Shown in pieces: positions 51,306 to 61,333 of a DNA stretch of 64,000 nucleotides; position 1 is the first letter of the stretch, and every line of letters begins with the position of its first letter. The DNA is taken from assembly GCA_937989585.1 (NCBI GenBank), contig CALKRW010000063.1:67707-131706 (forward strand). The letters are read 5' to 3'. The stretch comes from an uncultured Porphyromonadaceae bacterium. Its GTDB lineage: Bacteria > Bacteroidota > Bacteroidia > Bacteroidales > Muribaculaceae. Below the pieces are notes generated by a model. That model did no database searches. It saw only the letters and a list, made by a program, of their open reading frames with translations, and had not been told where the DNA came from. Position numbers and translations under genes: made by a program.

Positions 51306-54300
51306 ATGAAACTTCTCGAACACGTTCTCAACATACGTTCCCTGATTGCTCAGGCGATGCAAAACCGCTTTGAGAGACTGGGGCTGACCGACACGCCCGA
51401 TGCGCCGGTGCCTCCCCTCACCGAGGATGACCTCGCCCTCCGCAAGCACCTTAAGGAGATCGTTGACTATAATGCGCAGTCTGCTGATTCATACGTTGAT
51501 GCGCAAAAAAAAGCGATAAACGAATGTACGTTTACGCTCTTCAACCGTCTTGCCGCCATCAAGGTGATGGAGGATAAGGGCTTCTTCCCTGAGATCATCA
51601 TGCGTCGTGATGAAAACGGCAAACGTTCGTTGCAACACAATGAATGGCTTGAAGAAAATCCCGACCTTCGTAATGACGAACGCGAAGGTCTGCTGCCATT
51701 CTTTATGGACCGCTTCGAATCCCTTTCTGATCAGTTTCCCATTTTCCGCGCCGATCATCCATACGCACTGATGCCGCGTGCCGACGAACTCAACGAGATT
51801 ATCGACGCTTTCAATGCTGTGGCAGCTGATCCGGATTGTGGTGCCGACATCTGGCGTGGCGATGACATACTCGGCTGGCTATATGAGAATTTCAATATGG
51901 TAGAGAAACAGCAGCTCAAAGAGAGCGGTGAGAAAACCGAATATGACAAGGTATCGCTACAGTCGCAGGTATATACTCCACAGTGGGTTGTCAAATTCCT
52001 TGTTGACAACACCGTCGGCAAAATGTATCTTGAAATGTTCCCCGAGAGTAACATCGACCGAGAACCTGACCCGGAAACCGATGAGATTAAATATCGCATC
52101 GCCAACCGGCCCACGGAGAAGACGCGCAACTTCAAGCCCCTTGAGAAATGGCGCATTATCGACCCTGCGTGCGGCAGCGGCAACTTCCTGATCTATACAA
52201 TGTCGTTGCTCTACGACCTCTACATCGACCAAATCGAGAACTTTGGTGCTGACTACTCAAAGCGCGACATTCCGGCCCTTATCGTTGAGAACAATCTTTA
52301 TGGCGTAGACCTCGACGAACGCGCAGTGCAGCTCTCACAGATTGCCCTGCGCATCAAGGCGCGCGAACTTGGCGGTCGCCGGTTCCATTCTCCTAAGAAG
52401 ACTAATGTGGTTTGCTCTAATTTTATTTTACCCGACTATGAACAAGTACGCCATATGGTTGAATGGTCTGATTGGGACAAGAATCAAGCAGCAACGGTAG
52501 AAATGGTATGGAACGATCTTGCTCAGGCCTCCAAGTTCGGTTCGCTTGTGCGGGTAGAGCAACCGCTGCGTGAACTTGTCGAACGACAGTCTATAGCCAA
52601 GGAGGGTCTTTTTGCCGGAGAGGATGAGTCGTCACTGTTCGGCTTCCGTCGCAATGCCATAGACTCCATTAGAGACCAGTTCCGCCGTTATGTCACGACC
52701 GACAGTTTCACCTCTACCAAGGTTGACGACGCTCTTACATTCCTTGATATTCTCTCGACGTCTTTTGATGTAGCAGTCGCCAATCCGCCTTATACAGACA
52801 GCGGGGACTTCGGACCTGAACTGAAACAGTTTGTAGAGGACAACTATAAGAAACCTTACAAGTTCCACACAAACCTTTATGCGGCTTTTATACGTCGTTG
52901 CTGGGAACTAACTTCCAACGATGGCAAGATTGGAATGATACATCCGATGACTTTTATGTATATTAAGTCATTCGAGGATGTTCGTAAATTTATTCTCGGA
53001 AAAACACATATTGACATATTTGTCGAATATGGTCTTGATAGAATAAATATGTTTAAAGGTACTGGATATGCAAGTGCCCCAGCTTTTTATGTCCTATCTA
53101 AATCCAATTCAAAAACAAAGAGTATATTTTTTGACATGGATACACGATTACAAGAGAAGGATAAAAAAGACACTCTCCTTAATGAGTATTCGAATTATAT
53201 GAGTAGGCGGGAAACGAAGAGGACCTATTCTATTTTCCAAGATAAGTTAAAAGGTATTATATCGTGGCCATTTAATTATTACTTATCTCAAAGCCTTCGT
53301 GATAAATATGTTCAAACTCCACTCTCTTCTGAAACAAAGGTTGTCAGTGGCGTTAAGACGGGCAATAATGAATCTACATTACGTCATTGGTGGGAGATAG
53401 AAGATGATAGAGCCAAATGGGCGCCATATACTAAAGGAGGATATTCAACTAAGTGGTATGGAAACGTATGGTTAAAAGTTTTAATTGAGAATGACTTTCA
53501 ACGGATAAAATCTCATTCAACATACAATATACCGTCAACAAAGTTTGTGGAAGGAATTACTTACAATGGATTAGGTTCTCGCTCTCTCCCATTCAGATTA
53601 TTAGAGCCGGATACATTGTTTGATATGGGATCAAGTGCGATATTCCCCTCAAACGTCATACTCTCGTTAGCTTTTTTGAATACAAAGCTAATATCATATG
53701 CCGTCAGGAGTCTTAATCCTACAGTAAATGTACAGCCAGGTGATGTTAATCGCTTACCTTTTGTAGACTTTAATTCAATCCGTAAAGAGAATAAAGAAAC
53801 TCTCATCAAGATTGTTAATCAAATCATTAATATCAAGAAACATCTTTGCCAATTCTCGCTGGTAGAGCCGCTATTCAAAGAATCACCGATTCAGCCGGGA
53901 GAAATGAGTGCAAAAGAAAGCGTAGCGACATACTATGTTTATGAGAATGGCTTGCTGACGCAGATACTTCTCAATGAGGCTGTAATCAACCGGGAAGTGT
54001 TCGATATCTACGAGCTGACCGAACGCGACCGCAAGATGGTGCTCGACAAAGAAGGAATTCCCGTTGGTGATCTTCCCGTCAGCGAAATAGCACGCAACCG
54101 CTATCTTGAATTCCTCAGGCTCCATACTGAGTTCCCGGCATCCGAGGAGTTGATCGCACATATCGAGGCTCTCCCCGTAAGCGAAGAGCAACCGCGATTG
54201 GAGTTCGACCGCCTATATCAGAAGAATTATGATTGGGAGGAGTTCTGCATACAAAACAATGTGAATCCTATCGAGACATGGTATCAGTTCACCGTGGCGC

Positions 54301-54986
54301 AGACGCTTCCGGCACAGCGCACACAGGTACTTGCCTTTGAATTAATAACCGATGTGATCCGCACGTTGCTTGAAAAGGATGACGACGGAGTGATGCCGCT
54401 CGTAGACCGCACGGGCGAAGGACTTGTGGCAGACCGAATCCAGCAGGAGATGATAGAGCGCGGTTATACCGGTGTGCAGTTCTCGCAAGTGTGTCAACTG
54501 CTCGGAATGCCACTCGAACGCTATCTGCGCGACCGCTTCTTCCAGCAGCTCAGCGACCACCTGAATCTCTTTATGTATCTACCGAAGACTCCTTTCATCT
54601 GGCACCTGACCTCCGGGCCGCTCCACGCGATGGAACTTTTTGTAAGCATATACAAGTGGAATCGCAACACGCTGTCGCGCGTCAAGAGCGTCTACTGCGC
54701 CAACCGCGAGAGCGCACTCCGCGACCGCTTGGCAACACTGTCGCAGAGCGCCGAAAGCTCCGCCCAGAGCGAAGCCGCCGATATCCGCGCCCAGTTGCGC
54801 GAGCTTGCCGAGTTTACCGATAAGCTCGATGCCCTCCTCGCCACGGGCTACGACCCGAAGCTCGACGACGGCGTAGGCAAGAACATCGCCCCGCTCCAGA
54901 AAGCCGGCCTCCTCAGCTACGCCGTCCTCAAAGAGACCGGCGGCAAGAAATCCCAGCTTAACAAATTCCTCAATGCCGACTGGTAA
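51306..54986 (+). CDS. pglX: BREX adenine-specific DNA methyltransferase PglX
   Basis: 1226 residues, the usual size for type 1. SAM motif I DPACGSGNF at about 287-295 and the catalytic NPPY (about 494-497, in VANPPYTDSGDF) mark an N6-adenine methylase. It methylates the host's BREX site, which marks self. Residues about 530-860 (52900-53880), where the target recognition region is expected, are strongly AT-rich (18 G+C of 60 at 53101-53160) against a GC-rich frame (39 of 60 at 54661-54720). That suggests a swapped specificity domain. Eight consecutive A lie at 51505-51512. Confidence 0.93.
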   Translation: MKLLEHVLNIRSLIAQAMQNRFERLGLTDTPDAPVPPLTEDDLALRKHLKEIVDYNAQSADSYVDAQKKAINECTFTLFNRLAAIKVMEDKGFFPEIIMRRDENGKRSLQHNEWLEENPDLRNDEREGLLPFFMDRFESLSDQFPIFRADHPYALMPRADELNEIIDAFNAVAADPDCGADIWRGDDILGWLYENFNMVEKQQLKESGEKTEYDKVSLQSQVYTPQWVVKFLVDNTVGKMYLEMFPESNIDREPDPETDEIKYRIANRPTEKTRNFKPLEKWRIIDPACGSGNFLIYTMSLLYDLYIDQIENFGADYSKRDIPALIVENNLYGVDLDERAVQLSQIALRIKARELGGRRFHSPKKTNVVCSNFILPDYEQVRHMVEWSDWDKNQAATVEMVWNDLAQASKFGSLVRVEQPLRELVERQSIAKEGLFAGEDESSLFGFRRNAIDSIRDQFRRYVTTDSFTSTKVDDALTFLDILSTSFDVAVANPPYTDSGDFGPELKQFVEDNYKKPYKFHTNLYAAFIRRCWELTSNDGKIGMIHPMTFMYIKSFEDVRKFILGKTHIDIFVEYGLDRINMFKGTGYASAPAFYVLSKSNSKTKSIFFDMDTRLQEKDKKDTLLNEYSNYMSRRETKRTYSIFQDKLKGIISWPFNYYLSQSLRDKYVQTPLSSETKVVSGVKTGNNESTLRHWWEIEDDRAKWAPYTKGGYSTKWYGNVWLKVLIENDFQRIKSHSTYNIPSTKFVEGITYNGLGSRSLPFRLLEPDTLFDMGSSAIFPSNVILSLAFLNTKLISYAVRSLNPTVNVQPGDVNRLPFVDFNSIRKENKETLIKIVNQIINIKKHLCQFSLVEPLFKESPIQPGEMSAKESVATYYVYENGLLTQILLNEAVINREVFDIYELTERDRKMVLDKEGIPVGDLPVSEIARNRYLEFLRLHTEFPASEELIAHIEALPVSEEQPRLEFDRLYQKNYDWEEFCIQNNVNPIETWYQFTVAQTLPAQRTQVLAFELITDVIRTLLEKDDDGVMPLVDRTGEGLVADRIQQEMIERGYTGVQFSQVCQLLGMPLERYLRDRFFQQLSDHLNLFMYLPKTPFIWHLTSGPLHAMELFVSIYKWNRNTLSRVKSVYCANRESALRDRLATLSQSAESSAQSEAADIRAQLRELAEFTDKLDALLATGYDPKLDDGVGKNIAPLQKAGLLSYAVLKETGGKKSQLNKFLNADW

Positions 54987-55009
54987 AATGATCTGATTGT
55001 TATTGATAT

Positions 55010-55624
55010 ATGACCGCAGAAAGAAACCACATCAAAGTATTTGTCTCCTCTACAGTCTATGATTTCGAGACTATTTTGAGGAATATATTCATCATGCTTG
55101 ATGGATTCGGCTATGATGTATATATGTCGAAGGAGGGAACCATTCCCTTAAACAGCCGTCTTTCCAACCTTGTCAACTGTGTTAACGGAGTTGATGAGTG
55201 CGATGTTTTCCTGGGCATAGTGCGTCCTCTTATCGGTTCCGGAGTTCTTGAAAAAGGGGCTCGTTCAATTACTGCACAAGAATTTGACAGAGCAATAGAG
55301 TTGGGTATGCTGAGATTCATTTTAGCTGACTATCGAGTGGAATTTGCACATAAATTTCTGAATCTGATGGATCAGAATCCCGATGATATTCCATTGAACA
55401 AAGAGAAGATTAAAGATGGAAAGATAATCGTCAAGCCCAATAATCTTGTTCATGGAGAATGTGTTGATATTTATAGATCAGCGATTCAAAACCATATTCA
55501 TCCGGCATCAGCGAGAATAGGGAATTGGGCTCAGCCTTTTAAGGATGGCGAAGATATTCTTCGCTTCGTTGAGGCACAATTCAAAAATGTAGAACTCATT
55601 AGGAATTATATCTATGGAAAGTAA
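55010..55624 (+). CDS. DUF4062 protein inserted in the BREX operon
   Basis: 204 residues. IKVFVSSTVYDFETILRNIFIML at the N-terminus and SLECDVFLGIV-like GVDECDVFLGIVRPLIGSG are the DUF4062 signature, a TIR-like fold family often joined to STAND or other effector modules. Here it stands alone and its stop overlaps the next gene by 11 bp, so the two are translated together. AT-rich compared with pglX. Possibly a signalling partner of the next protein. Confidence 0.75.
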   Translation: MTAERNHIKVFVSSTVYDFETILRNIFIMLDGFGYDVYMSKEGTIPLNSRLSNLVNCVNGVDECDVFLGIVRPLIGSGVLEKGARSITAQEFDRAIELGMLRFILADYRVEFAHKFLNLMDQNPDDIPLNKEKIKDGKIIVKPNNLVHGECVDIYRSAIQNHIHPASARIGNWAQPFKDGEDILRFVEAQFKNVELIRNYIYGK

Positions 55625-56990
55625 TTTTTTAGAGTTGCTATTGGAGCAAAAGGCTCTACCTGCTAATATTGAGTGCATAGGCACAGTAAATATTGATAAA
55701 ATCGCAAAGAGCATCTGTGCGTTTCTTAACGGGCAAGGTGGCTGGATTGTCGTCGGAATAGACGACAAGCACAACTATATGGATATAAATGTATCCGACA
55801 TTATAGCTAAAATTCAATATGAAATAACCAATAACATTGCACCACTGCCTTTGGTATACGTTCAGAAAGAATCATACAAGGGTAATGATGTCGTTTTGAT
55901 AACAGTGTCAAAAGGAAGCCTTCCTCCATATTCTTATATGGGTAAGTATTATATACAGACAGGCGATGCCGTTATACCCCCCAACCCAGATCAAATCAGC
56001 ACTTTGATGAGATCATCCTTTTCCATTGTGTCCTCCTGGGAAACTACCGGAAATCTCCTTGCCACTCCGGAGAATCTTGATAAGGAACAAATGGACATGG
56101 TATACAATGCCGGAGTTTCCACTGGTCGGTTAATTGAAAACCCCAATGGATTGCTTCCCACTTTGTCGGAGCTCCAGTTGGCAGATTCTTACGAAGTGAA
56201 GAACGGAGCTGTCTGTCTGTTCGGGAATAATACAAAAGTCTCTGTCCCGCAGAGTCGTATACGCATCCAATTGATGAGCAAAGGGAAAACTTCCGATAGC
56301 TTCGATAACACCAAGATAATAGAAGGAGACATTCTCCTTTTGTTTAATGAGACAATCAACTACCTGACTGAAATATTGCCTCGCCAGTCAATATTCTTTA
56401 ATCGTGGCCTAATGCGGAAAGACGAGTTCATTTACCCTTTGGACGTTTTACGAGAAGCCGTAATTAACTCCCTGATACATAGAGACTATTCCGGTGCTGC
56501 GGGAGAAATAACCCTTTTTATTTTTCCTGACAGGATTGAAATCTCAAATCCGGGTAAATTACCTGATAAGCTGGTTAAAGGCAAAATCAATGTAACGTCT
56601 CACGGATCTATCCTCAGAAACCCATTAATGGCCGAAATCTTACACATTGCCGGCTATATGGAAAGAGTTGGTAGAGGAATGGAGCTGATTTCCCGAAGGA
56701 TGAAAGAGATGGGTAAAAAACTGCCCGAATGGACGACCACAAACGACAGCACTACATTGACCTTATATAATAAACCGGTTAAGGTAGAACTTAATGAACG
56801 TATCCGTACATTCATGGCACATCACTCTGTGAATGATGAATTCACTAAACAAGAATATATGCGGGCATTTGAAAATAGCCCCTCCAAAATCACGGCCCAG
56901 TCTGATATATCAAGAATGATTGAGCTTGATTTATGTGTGAGAATCGGCAAAGGTCCATCCACCAAGTATCGAATAATTGACCGGTTATGA
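55614..56990 (+). CDS. AlbA_2/Schlafen-type ATP-binding protein
   Basis: 458 residues. N-terminal AlbA_2 domain (KIAKSICAFLNGQGGWIVVGIDDKHNYMDI; VVLITVSKGSLPPYSYMGKYYIQTGDAVIPPNP), then a HATPase_c-like domain (REAVINSLIHRDYS near 280, IFPDRIEISNPGKLPDKL, LRNPLMAEILHIAGYMERVGRGMELI) and a winged-helix C-terminus. The family is often annotated as putative transcriptional regulator or helicase; activity is unproven. It sits between pglX and pglZ together with DUF4062, both AT-rich (19 G+C of 60 at 55801-55860), which suggests a cassette gained by an existing BREX locus. Confidence 0.8.
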   Translation: MESNFLELLLEQKALPANIECIGTVNIDKIAKSICAFLNGQGGWIVVGIDDKHNYMDINVSDIIAKIQYEITNNIAPLPLVYVQKESYKGNDVVLITVSKGSLPPYSYMGKYYIQTGDAVIPPNPDQISTLMRSSFSIVSSWETTGNLLATPENLDKEQMDMVYNAGVSTGRLIENPNGLLPTLSELQLADSYEVKNGAVCLFGNNTKVSVPQSRIRIQLMSKGKTSDSFDNTKIIEGDILLLFNETINYLTEILPRQSIFFNRGLMRKDEFIYPLDVLREAVINSLIHRDYSGAAGEITLFIFPDRIEISNPGKLPDKLVKGKINVTSHGSILRNPLMAEILHIAGYMERVGRGMELISRRMKEMGKKLPEWTTTNDSTTLTLYNKPVKVELNERIRTFMAHHSVNDEFTKQEYMRAFENSPSKITAQSDISRMIELDLCVRIGKGPSTKYRIIDRL

Positions 56991-57103
56991 CCGATTACAG
57001 AGTTAGCACACTAATATTCAGCACCTAATCACATTTGCAGCTAATTGCGAATTAACCGATAAACGGTCAGTTAACACAAAACAGTGACTTTAATATATAA
57101 GAC
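56991..57103 (+). other. non-coding gap before pglZ
   Basis: 113 bp, by far the longest gap inside the BREX operon. It contains a small imperfect hairpin TTAACCG-ATAAA-CGGTcaGTTAA near 57053-57075 and no good -7 box. It may be the scar of the insertion that brought in the DUF4062/AlbA_2 pair, or hold a secondary promoter. Confidence 0.35.
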
Positions 57104-59278
57104 ATGTTTAATCGCTGGCTCATATCAGACATAGAGGAAGCCGCCCGAAAGAGCGACCGCATCGTCATTTCCGACCCGAAACAATTCCTCACCTTCGTGG
57201 TGAAAGAATTGAAAGACTATGCAGTCATCACACTCAATTCACCTGAGGAGGAGATGAACGCCCGGCTTCAGGCAATGACTGCACATCACGACAGCAAGGT
57301 GGTTTTCCTCTGTTTCTTCCACAAGAAGGATATTCATCAGTTGATTGAATTTTCTGGTGTCGGCGGTTATATCGACCTCGACAATCCGGACCGGTATATC
57401 AGGACAAAACTATATAAGGAAGGATTGGGGAATGTGACCCTTGCTGAACCTAAATTGCTCCTTGCAGCCAAATTGAGTATCGGTAAGGATTTCACCTGGT
57501 GGAAGGGAATAGTCAACGAAACTATCGAGCCCCTTAATCTTAACGAACATCTCGCTTTGCTGATTTCTGATCCGAAGCAATATGAGATATATCACGATGA
57601 AGATGTTTATTCGGTGCTTCGAGATGACTTGTTCCGCATAATGGGAAAACCGACTACCCCTATTGATGCTCCTGCATTGCTGCGCGAACTTGCTAATACT
57701 ATATTTTTCGGACTCGCGAACAACAGCATAAACAGTGACTTGCTCGATATATATGATATGTGGAGCAAGGACACGGAGCTTATCCCGGTGCTTCGCTCGA
57801 TGATCGACAAGTGGAGTGTGCCGCAGAAAGCGACTCCGATATCCGCCCATAACGATCATCCATTTTTTGAAATAGATCGGAAACTTCTTATCATAATTGG
57901 AGAAAGGCTTCGCAACAACGCCACAACTGTTGATCTGACCGAAGCTATACGTCATCGCATCAGTTCGCGCCGCGCTTCTGAGTTCAAGGCAAAATGGCTG
58001 TCTGACCTTCTGACACTTCTCGAATTTGATACGACGGGACTATTCAGATATGATACAATTGCGAAGATAACTGAATATTATAGAACAAAATTCTCAATGC
58101 TCGACGCTGCCATGCGCCATCTTTATGTCGCTTGGCTGGCTGAGCCTAAACTCTTGCGTCCTCTCCAGGAGTTATATGAATCGCATCTTAAATCTTTGCT
58201 TGGCATCTGGTTCGTTGTCGGAGGCAACAAATATAAACCTTCACAACTCGGTCTTATAGCCCAGGTTCTCGGCTCTCATCAAAAAGTCGCTATACTTGTT
58301 TGTGACGGTTTGAAACTCGAAATCGCTGAAGCTATTGCCGCACGTGTTCCGAAATCTATCGTTATTAAGCGCGATGTCCGGAACGCCAAGCTCCCTTCGG
58401 TAACCGAAAACGGGATGAGTGCCCTGTTCGGAATAGACGAAGCGGTCAACTCTACATCTGCCCGTTTTGATAGACTGCGTCAGGAAATTCAGGATGTGGA
58501 AATAATCAATTTCATAAATCTCGGGAATAACAGTTCTGCCGACAAACTTGTGATATTGTATGGTGACATTGACCAAGTAGGTGAACACAAGGGACTGGCA
58601 GGACTTCGGGACATCAATAACTATGAAAGTGAGCTGGCAGATGCCATCAACCGATTGCATCGTCTCGGATATGCCGACGTGTTCATTACTGCCGACCATG
58701 GTTTTGTTATAACCGGACTTCTCGATGAAGCGAGCAAAGTCACGGCTCCAAACGGAGTCGATGTAAAAGAGCGGTTCTTCCTGACTGATGATATTATCTC
58801 TCAATCCAACTTTATCAGAAGAGAAGATAATTTCCCGGGCAGTCGGTATCAGTATTACGCCAGAACAGACCGTCCTTTCCGGACCCGTGGTGCTTACGGA
58901 TATGCCCACGGAGGCTTCACGCCTCAGGAATGTCTGATACCGTTATATTGTTTCTCGACGTCCTCAACTTCTGCTTCAGTCGAAGTAATTATTGCGAACA
59001 AGGATTCCCTGTCCTCAGTTATCGGACAGTTCTTTACAGTAAAGCTGAAAGGCAATGAAGCCACTATCGGTTCTCGTTTGAAAGTTTGTCTTTATTCAAA
59101 CGGCTCTCTCGCAGCATCCGCTATAGTAAAAATCGATGATTCAGGAAACGGCTCCGCTGAATTTGAGTCCATCGATGGAATCTTGTCAGTAATAGTGCAG
59201 GATCCTTTATCAGGAATGCAGTTAGACAGTGCACATGTCAAAAAATCAACAAGTCGAGATCTCGACGATTTATTTTAA
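57104..59278 (+). CDS. pglZ: BREX protein PglZ
   Basis: 724 residues. The alkaline-phosphatase-superfamily core is visible: VAILVCDGLKLEIAEAI (about 396-412) with the metal-binding Asp, FITADHGFVITG (about 528) with the DHG motif, and AYGYAHGGFTPQECLIPL (about 598-615). N-terminal regulator-like segment RIVISDPKQFL. PglZ is a core subunit found in all BREX types. Slightly shorter than many type 1 members (about 830). The C-terminus is a beta-rich domain. Confidence 0.9.
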   Translation: MFNRWLISDIEEAARKSDRIVISDPKQFLTFVVKELKDYAVITLNSPEEEMNARLQAMTAHHDSKVVFLCFFHKKDIHQLIEFSGVGGYIDLDNPDRYIRTKLYKEGLGNVTLAEPKLLLAAKLSIGKDFTWWKGIVNETIEPLNLNEHLALLISDPKQYEIYHDEDVYSVLRDDLFRIMGKPTTPIDAPALLRELANTIFFGLANNSINSDLLDIYDMWSKDTELIPVLRSMIDKWSVPQKATPISAHNDHPFFEIDRKLLIIIGERLRNNATTVDLTEAIRHRISSRRASEFKAKWLSDLLTLLEFDTTGLFRYDTIAKITEYYRTKFSMLDAAMRHLYVAWLAEPKLLRPLQELYESHLKSLLGIWFVVGGNKYKPSQLGLIAQVLGSHQKVAILVCDGLKLEIAEAIAARVPKSIVIKRDVRNAKLPSVTENGMSALFGIDEAVNSTSARFDRLRQEIQDVEIINFINLGNNSSADKLVILYGDIDQVGEHKGLAGLRDINNYESELADAINRLHRLGYADVFITADHGFVITGLLDEASKVTAPNGVDVKERFFLTDDIISQSNFIRREDNFPGSRYQYYARTDRPFRTRGAYGYAHGGFTPQECLIPLYCFSTSSTSASVEVIIANKDSLSSVIGQFFTVKLKGNEATIGSRLKVCLYSNGSLAASAIVKIDDSGNGSAEFESIDGILSVIVQDPLSGMQLDSAHVKKSTSRDLDDLF

Positions 59279-59297
59279 TCATTGAAAACAGTAAATT

Positions 59298-61331
59298 ATG
59301 TACGAATTAGATCATAAACTTCTCGACCTGTTTCAAGGCTATGTAGTTCGGAAGGATATAGTACGAGGTTTGAAAGGACAATCCAACGTGCCGGTTTTCG
59401 TTCTCGAATACCTGCTTGCTAATTCATGCAGCACTGATGATGAAGAGAAGATAAAGGACGGAGTTGCGAATGTTCAGAGAATATTACATGATCATTATGT
59501 AAATTCGGATGAAGCCGATTTGCTTCAAGCTAAGATAAAAGAGAATGGACATTATAAAATCATCGATAAAATTACAGTTCGTCTCGACCCTACGAGGGAC
59601 AAGTACTGGGCACAGATTTCAAATCTCAACATTCGCGACGCCAACATTGACGATTCCATTGTCCGCTCACACGAAAAGCTGATGACCGGCGGTATCTGGG
59701 CAATCATTGACATGGAATACGATCCGTCGCAGGTGATAGGCAATAAGATCTATCCCTTTGTCGTCAGCAAAATCCGTCCTATCCAGTTGTCTAATTTCGA
59801 TGATGCCCGCATACGTAAATACCGACAGAACTTCACAAACGAAGAATGGCTCGATGTCCTCCTGCGTAGCGGAGGTTATGAGCCTCACTCCGATGGGATG
59901 ACAGATCGCATCAAGTTGTTGCTCTTGTCACGCTTCATTCCTCTCGTCGAATCCAATTTCAATATGGCGGAACTCGGCCCCCGCAGCTCCGGCAAATCGT
60001 TCGTATTTAAGGAACTATCCCCCTATTCGATGCTTGTATCGGGCGGTCAGGGCACGGCGGCTTCTCTGTTCGTGAATAATTCCAGCGGAGCAATAGGCGC
60101 TGTCGGCAAGTGGGATGCCGTATGTTTCGATGAATCGACAGACGAACTTTTTAAAGATAAGGAAGTCGTGCCTTTGATGAAGGACTATATGGAATCAGGT
60201 TCTTTTTCCCGTGCCGGCAAGTCGGGGGAAAAGTCGGCAAACGCTTCCATTATCCTTAATGGTAACATCAACCAACCAGTGGAGACCGTTTTGCAGACAA
60301 GCCACCTGTTCAGCCCCTTCTCCGGCAAAATCAGCGAGGATACAGCTTTCCTTGACCGAATTGGTTTTTTCCTGCCCGGTTGGGAAATTCTCAAGTTTGC
60401 GCCTCATCATTTCACTGAACGGTTCGGCTTCTCGACCGACTTCTTCGGAGAGATGATGCACCACATCCGTAAGGACAGCTATGTCAATGCGATTAACGAA
60501 TATTTCACTTTTGGATCCCAGCTGAAACAACGAGACACTAAACCTATACGCAAAACTGTGTCCGGACTCATCAAATTGATGCATCCCGACGGTAATTTCA
60601 CGAAAGAGGATGTACGCCGCTATCTTGAATTTGCCATAGAAATGCGTCGTCGAGTAAAAGAACAGCTGAAACGCATCGGGGGCATGGAGTTCTGGGATAC
60701 CAACTTCTCATACATTGATAAAGAGACACACGAGGAAGTTTACGTTTCTGTTCCCGAAGAGCGCGGTTCAAATCTCATCGAAGATGCGCCTCTCGCGCCC
60801 GGCATATGCTATACGGCGACCAGTAATGGTGATAAAGTAACGCTTGTGAAGATTGAGGTAATTACTGTTCCCGGAAATGGCAAACTGGAAATTCGCGGCA
60901 CGAGTTCCATGGAAGTAAAGGAAGACATCAAGAATACCTACAATTATATTCGTGCTAACGAGAGGTCTCTTATGTCATCGACTAAAACATTGTCGAATTT
61001 GGATGTTACAGTACAAGTGACAGCCATGCTTGGGTCAACAGTTCATCGAGGAATAGGAGCAGCAGTCTTCACTGCAATAATCTCGTCAGTATTCGGACGC
61101 ACACTGAAAGCCGCGCTCGGTGTGTTGGGGAACATCTCTATCGGTGGAGCAGTAGAAAGAGCTACGAACTTTTCAGATCGAGTCTCCCTCCTGTCGGAGA
61201 ACGGCGCCAAGAACGTTATTGTTCCAATGGAGAATCTTCCTGAGCTTGCTTCTCTCCCTCAGGCCATCCTCGGCAAAACAGACGTTCCCTTCTACGCTTC
61301 CGCTCAAATGCTTATCCAGAAAATCGTGTAA
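59298..61331 (+). CDS. brxL: BREX Lon-like protein BrxL
   Basis: 677 residues. Walker A GPRSSGKS (about 228-235) in MAELGPRSSGKSFVFKEL, Walker B AVCFDESTDELF (about 275), then the fold of an AAA+ module, and a C-terminal Lon-protease-like domain (TVQVTAMLGSTVHRG..., SIGGAVERATNFSDRV..., ENGAKNVIVPMENLPEL). BrxL makes ring-shaped AAA+ assemblies that bind DNA; its presence marks a type 1 locus. Confidence 0.9.
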   Translation: MYELDHKLLDLFQGYVVRKDIVRGLKGQSNVPVFVLEYLLANSCSTDDEEKIKDGVANVQRILHDHYVNSDEADLLQAKIKENGHYKIIDKITVRLDPTRDKYWAQISNLNIRDANIDDSIVRSHEKLMTGGIWAIIDMEYDPSQVIGNKIYPFVVSKIRPIQLSNFDDARIRKYRQNFTNEEWLDVLLRSGGYEPHSDGMTDRIKLLLLSRFIPLVESNFNMAELGPRSSGKSFVFKELSPYSMLVSGGQGTAASLFVNNSSGAIGAVGKWDAVCFDESTDELFKDKEVVPLMKDYMESGSFSRAGKSGEKSANASIILNGNINQPVETVLQTSHLFSPFSGKISEDTAFLDRIGFFLPGWEILKFAPHHFTERFGFSTDFFGEMMHHIRKDSYVNAINEYFTFGSQLKQRDTKPIRKTVSGLIKLMHPDGNFTKEDVRRYLEFAIEMRRRVKEQLKRIGGMEFWDTNFSYIDKETHEEVYVSVPEERGSNLIEDAPLAPGICYTATSNGDKVTLVKIEVITVPGNGKLEIRGTSSMEVKEDIKNTYNYIRANERSLMSSTKTLSNLDVTVQVTAMLGSTVHRGIGAAVFTAIISSVFGRTLKAALGVLGNISIGGAVERATNFSDRVSLLSENGAKNVIVPMENLPELASLPQAILGKTDVPFYASAQMLIQKIV

Positions 61332-61333
61332 TT

